DNA of 64,000 nt from Zhengitettix transpicula (taxonomy: Eukaryota > Arthropoda > Insecta > Orthoptera > Tetrigidae). The notes under the pieces are model-generated. The model ran no database searches. It was not told the origin of the DNA and saw only the letters and a list, made by a program, of their open reading frames with translations. The translations under genes and the position numbers were made by a program. The DNA lies in NCBI GenBank assembly GCA_037074705.1, contig CM073590.1, positions 116,613,600-116,677,599 on the forward strand. The letters are read 5' to 3'. This document shows, in pieces, positions 42,501-54,500 of this stretch; position 1 is the stretch's first letter; each line of letters begins with the position of its first letter.

Positions 42501-45500
42501 TGATGTTACCGACTTTAAGAGTTGACCTATTTACGCAATGAATCTAACCACAAGTTGGAAATAAATAAGTGCCATAATACCGTTATTATTTGTTAACGAA
42601 GCTTCAACAATCTGAATATAAGATGCAAAGATTCCCTACACCTTCCTTTTCTGCTTAATAATATTAAAAACAACTTTCGTACAGACAAACTTAAAATAGA
42701 GAAATCTTAGAAAAATACGCCAATCCACAGCGAAATATCCAGCACATTTAAATTTTTTGTACTTTCGACCATTCTCAATGGATTTTTAAAACCGGACGAT
42801 GCTTTGGAAAGAGAATTAAATTCTCTAAGTCCTTAATTCCATGTCAAATTAGTTTATTTCCAACCATTTTGGAGATATCAGCACTATAAATAAGACAGTC
42901 TGCTTTCTCTTCGAAAATGTAAATTTGACGAACGATTTCTACCACTTCGTTAAACCAAATTTCGTACTTGAATACACCATTTGATGAAAAATTTTATTCA
43001 CTACAATTTATTATAGATAATTATTTTCACTAGAATGCATCATACTTTTGCTATTAGCGAAAAACTGAAAAGAGGTGCAAAATTTCGTGGTTTTTAGGCC
43101 ACAGAAACTTTTACCGGGGTCTTTAGAATTGGAAAACTTGTTTTTTCACTAATGGCAACAATATTTACAAGTTGGGGAAGGGGGGGAAATACCCGATCTT
43201 TTGCTCGCGGTGGCCTTTTTATTTTCGACATAGCTACTGGGCTAAAAGGATGCGAGCAGAGAATCCACGGAAACAAGCATCTAAATGAGGAGACCAATTT
43301 AGAGAGTGGGACAGGTGTAAAAAATGTTGCTAGAGTACCTTCCTGAAATAACCAACTTCTATATTCGTTAGTCTACACCAGAGTAATCCACGCGTAACGT
43401 TGCATCAGTGAGTACCATGCAACATTTCCCTGATAATACTAAAAAAAAACGATATTAGTACAGAAAAGTTTTAAAAAGGGAACAAAATCTAAGAAAATTG
43501 AAAACACGGATCAGGGACTTTTTCCAACGGCGAAAACCTTAAGACTTTATATTTAACAAAGAAGTAAAATCAAAGATAAATATATGAAGGCCAAATTTCT
43601 AAAAATAAAACATAATATAATTTATTAAGGTTTTCTGTGTCGTGCATAATATTAACTGTATTACGTTTATTTTTAATATACATTATTTCAGAAATTATTA
43701 TTTTCTAATTATGTGTCTGTCTGTCTAAAATAGAGGAGTTCTAAAATAGAAACCGTGATGCATTATTATCTTCATAAAAAAGGAAAGAGACAAATCACTT
43801 ATTATATAACAAGAAACTACTAGGTCAACGAAAACTGAGATATTCCAAAATGTAGATTATTAAAAACCAACAAAAATAGGAGAAATGAATATTACAACGT
43901 GGTCTGCGGAGCGACAGAAATCTTATCGTGATGTAAGGAAGAACTTTGAACTTTGTGTCGATATTGTTTACAGCGAACGAAGCTATATCAACATCAAAAG
44001 TGACATCGACACGTTAAATGTTTTTTTTATATCCATTTTATATGACATTCGTCATATAAATGACATTCGTGTTTCAATTACTCTTGTCATATGATAACAT
44101 AAACTCTAACATATATATGTATTATATAATTGTTAACATCACCGTCTTATACTGAATCGTGTATTCCAATAACTTAAATTAAATTATGCTCATATTTCAA
44201 AATTAAGTTTAATAACTCACAAATGAAGGTAAGCATTATTTGTTTCATCCCCGGGAGGCGTAGTCACGCCCAAACCTTCCTAAAATATTAATAGGTTTTG
44301 TGCTCTCTTTTTCTGACGCTTCGAGAATCAATACGAGGGTGGTTCCATAAGTAAAGCCTCCTATTTTGTTTCTCCTTAAATAAGTAAGTTATTTAAAAAA
44401 TTTGAAATTGGCGTGATTGCTCAAACATTCTTCTCCAATCCACTGCAGTAACAACTTCCTAAGACAACTGGTGGCAGCACTGTACCCTCTTGCAAAATGG
44501 CTGACACTGTCATATGTATTAGACAGCTTTTGTGAAACGCCCATTCATGAAAGGCTGAAACATGTGTAAGGTGATCCAACAGTGGATGTCAGCAATGTTC
44601 GGCCATGGATTAGTCTCTGTAACGAAGTTGGAAGGTCGACTGATAAAAAGCGAAGCGGCAGGCCGGTTACTGCAGTGACTCCACCGCAGCGTAATACATG
44701 CCCTTGTAAAAAGGTGGACAGAAACTGTTGACGGAGACTATACTTAAAAGTGAAAATTTAATCATTTTATGTTGTTGGTTTATTCTGAGTAAATTGCATT
44801 TAATTGTCTTGACAAATAAAATATAAAAAAAGGAGTCATTACTTATTTACACCCTCGTAGTATAAATTTGCAATAAATGGCGTTTTTTGCTGGAATATCA
44901 TCTTCGATTTAGAAATATGAGTAATACATTCAACCTGAAAATTAAAGATGGTATAAAAAGTGTCAATACGAGAATGAGTTCTTTAAACGGTCACTTTAGC
45001 AACATTACGTGCAATTATATAATTTTGATGATATTTTCTGAACACAAGTGTCAAATATTGCTTCTTAATATCAAATAAATATTGACTATTACGCGTTATT
45101 GTCACTGTACGACTTACGCCTAAAAATGTTGTCAGGAGACTTTAGGTTATGCAATGGGTAACGACACAGAGAAATCCAATCAAGCCAGTCTATCGGAAAG
45201 TTCACCTTGGATCTCCCCACTGACCAGATCTTTTCACATTCGCACGCTTGGATTTCCGCCGAGGGCCATTTCCCTTAGTCGGTGTGTAGTGGTCCATGAA
45301 GGAATCCCGACCTTGCTTGAGCGTCCTCTCCCAACGCTGTCCGCCGTGTTCGCTGGAATTATAGGTTAACAACCAATTGTGAGTCCTAGGCGGTGCGGAA
45401 GCTGCGAGTCTTGTTAGGAGCCGCAGCAGAAACGCTCTGCTAGTTTATTTAAGTGGACCGTCGACCCTATTTGGCGTGTCAAGCGTTGAAGGTTGATTGT

Positions 45501-48500
45501 CCTGCATTGTTTTCACCGGTGGTGTCACGCGGAAGGATGAAGTGTTGCCTTAGGTGTACAGTATGATAAGTAGCGTTCTATCATCATGCTTAGCTGCGAG
45601 GAACTGCGAACGAAGAGACTCAGACTATCTTCGGCTGATAAGATGAGTAGTTTACGACACGGAGATAACCAAACTACAATGGATGTATTAACGGCGATAA
45701 GCATGTAACGACACCACATAGATAATAATTTGCTGAATTGCATCAGGATTTCAAGGCGGCAAGTTCGGATTAATTTTCTCTGAATGTGATTCGAAAGGTA
45801 ATGTGAACCTGGGGAGAAGGAAACTCACAGGTAACCGTTTGCGAAGTAAGAGCTGTGTTGGTCCCTTCTCATTAAGACGTAATGCAGATATCGATTTTAA
45901 AACATTTTAGTCCATAGTTCAGTGTCACGGGAATCTTATTTGATAGTGGTAAATATTAGCTAGGGTGTCATTTAGAGACATCTTGATAGAGAAAACGTCA
46001 TACTGGTCCACAAGAAATGAACGGCGAACTACAAAACCGAGGAGCGAGTTGTATTATTTCGTATATGAAAATCGGAAATGGTATAAGAATATATTGTTAC
46101 GCGAATAAAATTAACAAAAATGTAGGATTTAAAATTAAATGAAATGTCAGAGACATGCGCAAGAGATAATTATATCGGGGAGAAGGTTTTATTTAGCCTT
46201 TCTGAAGTAAAACTTCTTTACGCTAGCAGAGAGGGTGTAAGTTAATGTTTTACGAAATTTGTTGTGACGCTGCGAGGCAGAAGGATGGTGAGTGCGAGCA
46301 CTCACTCCCTTCATCTATCGATTTTAAATTTCTCATTATGTGAATTTTCCTGGGCATATGAGAATCTTAGCAGGGAGCAATACAGGTTCTGAATATGTGT
46401 ATAATGTTGCAGAAAGAACAAATTAACTTCATGTTCATATTAATACGACACATCCTACTTGTACGTCTGCTTAATTTGCTGACGTCGTAAGCAGCGTACT
46501 TATTTCCTTCACTACTCTCTCGCCATATTCCTGCGCGACGCTTCAGTAATTCTACTCTACAGTGCATTTAGTTTCATCTCCATCTTTTGCTTCCTGTCTC
46601 ACACTCATTCTCATATTCCTGTGTCACATTACTATAACTAATTTGTTAATTACTGACTAACAGAAAATTTTATTTTCCTTAAAATTACAATATAATAAAA
46701 TTTAATAATAATAAATAAATGTTGTTAACGTATGATTCAAAATTAAATAAATTTTAGACTCTCATACTCACAGATAATTGCTGGCATTGTGATTTTAAAT
46801 CAAAATAACTAAATGAATGTTGACGGTTGAAGTAGTGGAATGAGGCAAATTATTTGATATAATTTATATTCTAGTAAGTGATGCTTCACTTCTAGTGTAC
46901 GGTTTACCGAGTACACTCATTTAATTTTTTTTATTGTAGTATTGGTCATCATTTAGCCTGACAGGCGGACGACCCGGGTTCGGTTCATGTTGCATATTTA
47001 TTATAGTGAGATTCAGCCTAGGAGAGGCGGTAGTTTGGTTATAATACAAAGTCATTACAGCCAGAATTAGTTGCTAATGGTTCACGAAAAACATTATTCC
47101 ATGACCTTGGTAACAAAGCAGGTGGTGGTTTGAAACCACACCCCAACAGGAAACAATCTGTATCATCGAAATGAGGAGAATTCTATGACGCGAACTATTA
47201 GTGTCTTTTGATCTATTGACCTATGACTCATATGGTTTTTCAATCGTGACCTAGGGTGGTTTAACTCAAAAAATTTCCAGAATCACTTTGAAATTTTTGT
47301 TATTCCCCCCCCCCCCAATCGAGCAGCTTTCCAAAACACTACTTTGTTGGGTTAGAGCATTCTCTGTCTGTTGCATCTATAAACATGTTATATTCATAAA
47401 AAAGGAAGGAATTGGAAAAAAGAAGTGAAAATGATGTTTACAGGTGAAATAATTAAAGGAATGGCGAAATTAAGTTCCTAGAACACTTTTTATACAGGCA
47501 CCAAAATAAATTTATAAAACTCACATCTAGTACCCTCTGATTCTCTCGTCATTAACTTGGAATGTCACTGGTCACTTTCAAGACCAAATGTAAACAATTA
47601 TTTACTATGTAAATAGGATAGTTCAATTAGCAAAACTGTAAAGTCATTTGACTAACCGTTGTAATAAGTAATAAAAATTAAAAGGATGTGCATAACACTA
47701 CCCTACATGAGGAAAACAACACGCAATGCACTTGTAAAACCAGATAGCATCTACTTGGCGTAATACGATAAACAAAGAATATAATTTTTTTTTCAAAGAT
47801 GAAGAGCACGCGCGATATAAGCCATCAACTAAGAGATTACCTAAACGATACAACTTTGCTTTACTGCGCGAGGAAATATTCAGTTAGGTAAGAAGAATTA
47901 CAAAGAAACCCAGACTTAAAATAACTTTCAGCAATAAACCTTTACAATGAGATAACAATTTTTCTTCAAGAATAAACAAGTGAGAATAATAATGAATAAG
48001 AAAGATAGCCAATTCACACAAAAAGGGTAATATAAATACCATACATCGTTTCTGGGATCCTTGTCCCTTTTGAGTGTTGTCAACTGACAAGTGCAGTTTT
48101 TCTCTAGGCTCTTCTTAGCACCTGACGAAAGGAACAAGAATCCCGAAACGTTGTGTGGTACTTATATTACCCTTTTTGTCTGAATTGGCTATTTTCCTTA
48201 TTCACTAAATTCACTGAGTTATATTGGAATAAACCTGAAACTTGACGATAATTTAACGTACTTTAGTACTTAAATTTTAGTATTTTCGTAAAATAATTTT
48301 TTTGACCTTAAATATATACTAACATATTGTCATTAATAATGTAGTATGATATCATCCTTTTAATGAAATTTATTTTCATTAACACGTAAAAATCAATTGC
48401 TCATTTGTCCAAAAAATGTTTTAGATTGGATAAAGACTTCTGATATATGTTAATTAACCGTAAAGCTTATAAAGCAATACATATTGTATATTTATTTATA

Positions 48501-51500
48501 TGACAAGCATTAAAAGAACAATAACCCGTGGTAATTAATGTTATAAATATCGTATTTAAATTCTAAATATATCGTGGTCAGCGTAAGATACTTGAATTTC
48601 AAGAATTACTCTTTTAAGGAAATTTGAACCAAAATGTTGTAGATGAATAAGACGAAAAATAGTAAAAGAATCATAGGTCTAAGGATTAGTATTATCAGTT
48701 TTAAATCCTGTTGTTCTTTCAAAATAAAAATCAGAATGTCTCATCTGATTGATAATACGAGTCGTGGACGGAAAGTAAGTACCGTTATGGAAAAAAAACC
48801 TCATAAAACATTTTTCTAAACAAAAATTATTTTTAACTTGAAAGAGAATTTTTAAACTATTTTTCTACATAGTTGCCACTATTTTTCAGATATTTGTCAT
48901 AGCGAGAAATCCAATTTTGTGTGCCCTCTCCATAGAAATATGACGACAGCCTTGGATGAAAATAATTTTTTGCGTCGTCATCGCAGTTAAAGCGCCTTCC
49001 TCCAAAATCACGTTTCTCAACGTTGTTTTGAATATTTTTTGGGGGATCCTGAGTGAATCCACTCCATCGAATGTTGTTTTTATCCTGAAGTGACATGGAA
49101 ACCCCAAAGTTTATCACCGGTCCTCCCCAAAATTAACAATAAATTCAAAACCCTATACCCAGTACTAAACAAAAACTCCCCGGTCTCAATCAGTACTAAA
49201 CGACTAATATATCTTTCCCTCACCTAACCCATCTGGTCCTACGCCTGCCCTATCTAGGGCTCCACCGCTAAAACACTCACTTAAAAGCTCCAAATTACCC
49301 AAAACAAAATCCTTCGCTCCATTAGTTCCTAAGAAACTCCACAATTCACAAAGACATCCAAATCCCTACCGTCAACACAATGATCAAGAAATCCATATCC
49401 TTCCTCATAAAAAGTACCATAAATCATCCAAATCCGACCATAGAATACATTCATAGCCGCAATACAACCTCCCTGACCGATAACCCACCTATTCCGCTCT
49501 CTACTCAACACTCCAAACTTTCGCAATAATAACAAAACACCCATCTCATCCTCCACCTCAAACCCCTCAGACCTACAAACGATGATGAACCCAAGGCCTG
49601 GAAAGTCAGCGGACTCTCCACCTACACAAGTTAACATGTAAATTATTTACAATAATTGTTGTAAATACTTGTAAATATATTAACTTTACTGTATAATAGA
49701 AAGATAAAATTTTTAAGAAACAGATAATAAAAAAAAATCAGCGGTCGCAATACTGGCATCACAAATGTCTGAACCATGGTGACAACTATGTTTGTGTCAA
49801 ATAGTTTAAGAAATGCTCTTTCATGTAAAAATAAGCTTTGTTTTGAAAAAAAATGTTTTTATGAGTGTTTTTTCCAAAACGGTACTTACTTTACGCCACG
49901 CCTCGTATTTTTCGGGATCAAGAATTTTCAGCACTACTTGTCCATCGTGACTAGTCTGCTTCACTGATCCTCACTGGCCGGAATGGACCGGAAATTAAAT
50001 CTAAGTATTTGTGAGCGTTTTCTGAAGATTACGTAGAACTACCAGACATTTTCAGGTTCTAGTCTATCCCTTTTTACTCAACGGAGTGTACAAAATAAGC
50101 CGTAACCAAGACTTACCGATCCAGGAGCCCATGTCCTCTGAAGTGGGCAGGGAAGAGTCATTGCCTCGCAGCTGGGGCAGCATGATAGCAGAGAAACCTA
50201 TGGGGAAGCCGCAGCTGGCTGTGAGGATGAACGTGGCTCCTGCTGTCACCAACTGCATCATCATGCTGCGCCTCGTCTCTACTACGGTCTGGGATTCATC
50301 ATCAGGATCGTCCGTTTTCTTTTCATTAGTCGACAACTGGTTGCGCTGTGTCTGCAGCATCGGCTCTTCGGGTCTGAAAGTCCACAAATAAAACGTAAAT
50401 TAAAGTTTTCCGTTTCTTTGTTAAATTAATATATCTATATACAGGGTGGTCAGGAAAGATCTGACAAGTTTGAGTTGGTCCGTTCAAGCAATTAACATTA
50501 AAATTCGCTCGTTTTTCGATTCACTCCTTCTGTTCCACACTCCTACTAGACAAGCTGTTGCCATAGTGCAGATGGTCGCACACGAGACAGCCGAGAGCTG
50601 ACCTGTTGGCTCGGATTCGATCCTTGTTAGCGTCCATGGTTTTCTGTGTGTATTTACTTTCACTCTCTTATTCGGTTTTAGCTCACAAAACGAATAACAG
50701 GTTTGGCAACATCGCATCTTGCGGACTGCTTGAATTTGCGCGCGGAACGACACGATTGCCTAACTTCAAGGCTAATTAAATCGGAAACGGCTAAACGTAT
50801 CGAATTTTTTCTTATATATTTCTCAAAACAGCCTATCCTTTTATGACTACCCTGTATATAAAAAAAACTCTGTTTGACATTACATCGCCTCGTTCCTACA
50901 GAATTAACTCAAAAATATTTGACCGCATTTCAATTAATTATTTTATTACTATATTTACATTCGTATATACATTCGTATATATTTTGCCAAATTTCAAGAG
51001 TGAGGTTTTAGAGGGAAGCAAAAACACAATTAAATAACTGGCTACGGACAACTACATTGTATTTGAATTATTAACAAGATGCTTTTCACCGATACCGGGT
51101 TATAATACAAAATAGTGAAGATAAACTACAAATGTCACTACACAGATTGAATATAATAAGCCAAAGTAATACTCTGAAAATATCATCAAATAAATTATAG
51201 ACGCTTACCCAATAAGAACAAAAACAACCCTCAATAATAAGTCACCAGAACATGTTTCAGATTTCCAGTATCTAGGATGTGATATATCATATTATATGAC
51301 GAAGACAAGTACATACAGAAAAGTTAATAAATACCAGCGTATATGTGGCACGATAAGAAGAACATTAAAGAGGAGAACATTAAAGAGGAGAACAAAGAAA
51401 GAAACATAATTAAAAGTTTCCGCACTATTACTTGGAGCTGTAAGCTGGACGATGAAAAATAAAGAATTGAGGCAATTAGAAGATTCAGAATTGAAGTTTT

Positions 51501-54500
51501 GCAAGATCAGTTAAAGGTTGCACACGAGAAGATGAAATAAGAAACAAAACCATAAGAGACGAATTAGAGATGCAACTAAGGCCCGATACAAACACGGCGA
51601 ATATAATCCCCATCGGTAAAATTATCGTCGCAGTTCAAAGTAATCGAGAGAGTTCACATTTAGCGATTATTATCTCGGTGGTAAAATTATCGTCGTACCA
51701 TGCTGCGAACAGTGTAGTTCGAAATAAACAGAGAACAGATTCTACCTTGGTCGTTGAATGAAAATGAGAAGCAAAATCGACTGATTTGGGTTCATCCAAT
51801 TAATGAAAGAAGAGAGGAGGTTGGAGCTTTCTATAAGCTGTTTGAAGAGTTGAGGCAGGCTGACCCGAAATATGTTCAGGGTTGTATCCCATAACACAGG
51901 TCTTTCTTTAATTAATTAAATAAGTATTTCATTATCTATGATGTCATCCAAATTATTCATATTCGAAATAAGCAAAAAGAAAGGACACAAAAGGATGGTA
52001 AAAAACCGTTCCACACGAAAATTCAAATCAGGAATGAAAAACTGCCTGTGTACAAACATGTATTGGTTTGGCCACTAGTAGCAAGTGGCGATAAATTTGT
52101 TGTCGGGTGGCAGAGGCACCAAGCGACTGCTCAAGCTTTCTTTCGCGACAATTTTATCTCCGCGTTTATTTACCGCCCTTTTTTTCAAGTTCTCATTAAT
52201 TACAGCGGTTACGGCGGCTGCGATTAATTATCGCCGCGATTATAATCGCCGAGTGTGTAACAGGCCTAAGAACAGAAAAAGCGATCCAACTTAAAAAGAA
52301 ATAGAGAGAATATGTACATAATATGCAACAAGCATTGGAATATAACCCAAAAGGCAAGAAAAGTGTGGGAAGACAGTGAGACCAAGAACAGGCCTAATGC
52401 CTAATCCTGGAAAGGTAGAAGAACAATTCGTTTAGGAATGTTGGTGATTCTTTATAAACTAAATAACTTAATTGTTTTTCGATTAGAGACACTTGATATT
52501 ATGTCAAGGGTTTTCACTTACATAAAAATACTTATGGGCCTCTTAACCCGAAAGAAAATTTCCTATATACTCGTAGAGTGGCAAGCAAGGTCTTCCTCAC
52601 GCTCGTATTCTTTGGCTGGAGAAAATTTCGTCGTCACTGAGAGGCGATTTCTGAAACGCCGAGCGCTTGAATATTCGACATGCAGCATATAGTAAAGATA
52701 TAGGCACATATGGAACAAGTTCACCCTCAATCTCGTTTCTTGTAAGACGGAAGATGTACCATGAGATTTCCCAAGGCGATCCTTAATCAAGTTATGGCCG
52801 CAGAGTCTTTATGACAGGTGGCTTTACTACTCAGCTGAATGTTTAAGTCAAAAAATAGATGCTAGGTTCATAATACCAACATACCCAGTTTTTTCAAAAC
52901 ATCTCAACTGTCATATAGATATATTTCATCGATTGAATTAGGCCTTACCAGACAGAAATACTTAAAATACCTTCAGAAATATCACAAAATCCATACAAAT
53001 AAGTACAAAAAATAGAGAAATTCGTTCCATCACGTCTATAAAACTTTTTTCCTACTACAAATGGAGATTAACTGCCACTAAAACTATGTGACGTACTAAA
53101 ATTCTCTGCACTTCACATTTCACTTCAGTACAAAGTCTTAAAAATTAAACTATTTTCAAACACCATATACTTATTAATATCTGATAATATGTTCCACTTC
53201 ATTTATATTAACACAATTTCTAGTCTTTTGCAATAATTCCCCATAAGAAGTCGTTATTTAAACTATTTGGGCACGTTTACAGACAGACTCTTCCTATCCC
53301 GAACACTTATTTACGGATGAACATTTCCCTATATCAGTGCGCTGTTTCCTCTGCCTATCTTGCACGAATTGCTTTTGGAGGTAAAATATACCCGTTTACA
53401 TTTCTTTCAGGCAGGTTCGTTATTGTGCGTTCTGGATAATTCACAAAGTCTAATCCATTTCCTTCTCCTTGCGAAAGTTTCTAACTCACTTTTCCGTAAG
53501 TCTACAACATAATTTCATAGCTTTTCTCTGAATTTTGTCCAGTGCCTGAATGTGCTCATTCCTATACACAACGTTGATTCTTATACGAATGCTCACTCCT
53601 ATACGTTTAATTCTGATAGATATTTTTGTAAATAAATTAACAAAGGCTTGTTGTATTTGGATTCACAACGAACTTGTGCGTCTCCACGTAATTAATAGTC
53701 CGTTAACGACATTTACACGCAGCTTATTAAATAAATAGAATCCATCCATTTGTATTTTCCGTATTATCAATGATACTTATTGCAGATTTTTAATTTTAAA
53801 ATAACCGTAGAGGAACCGAGAGGCGGTATCATCGATGTACATATGTGGTCTATTGCCCATTTCTTAATTTAATCCATATTTATAGCTTGAGATTATCTAC
53901 AATTGGGGCTAAGATGGTTGAATATTAAGTGTAACATTAAAAAAAACATATTTTACAAATATACATAATCGAAACCCGTGTATTTCACTTCACTGTTGGG
54001 AAGAATATGACAAATTTATATTTAAATCCATGTCATGCCTAACAAATATTTTGAATGTTTTATTAAATTAAGCCCATGCCTTAGTTTTGATTTTATTTCG
54101 GTCAAACACATCTGTAATAAAATTTAAGGAATGGATTCCTCATATTGAGAGAAGAAGAAAAAAGTATTACAACATGGATCCGAAAATGCATAATTACAGT
54201 TAGCCGAACTTTTATGACGACATGCCTTGTTATCTGCACTAAAATGCGAGACTGGTTGCAATTGTTACTATTTAGTAATTCTCCTTGCATGCATTTTGGC
54301 AGCCTCTCACACAGTACGCACTACACCATACATTTTTGATTCGTGTTGTAAACTCAATGCGAAGAAGAGCAGTTGCCTGTGCTAAGTTTTTTTTAGGGCA
54401 ACAGGCTACATGAGGGTAATCCACGTTGGGCAACTCCCCTTTAATAGCATAGGAAGGGATTTGAAAAGGGGGATGTAGAAGGGTAGAGGAAGGTAGACAA

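Larger units (their letters stand above)
37619..50116 (-). other. Transporter intron 2
   Basis: A 12.5-kb intron that is largely a repeat graveyard. It holds R1 copy C, a LINE with nested R1 pieces, two mariner-like elements and R2 copy 7. Stretches 38280-40780, 41850-44330, 44860-47980 and 48215-48750 hold nothing I recognise. The exceptions are a degenerate two-unit repeat near 39780-39840 (GTCTACAGCCAGCCAGG then GTCTATAGCCACCCAAGG) and a GC-richer block at 45150-45500. Confidence 0.7.

Noticed and set aside
49110..49640. Mitochondrial insertion (NUMT) explaining the strand skew
   Set aside because: The skew resembles mitochondrial DNA, but no mitochondrial protein, rRNA or tRNA is recognisable in any frame.
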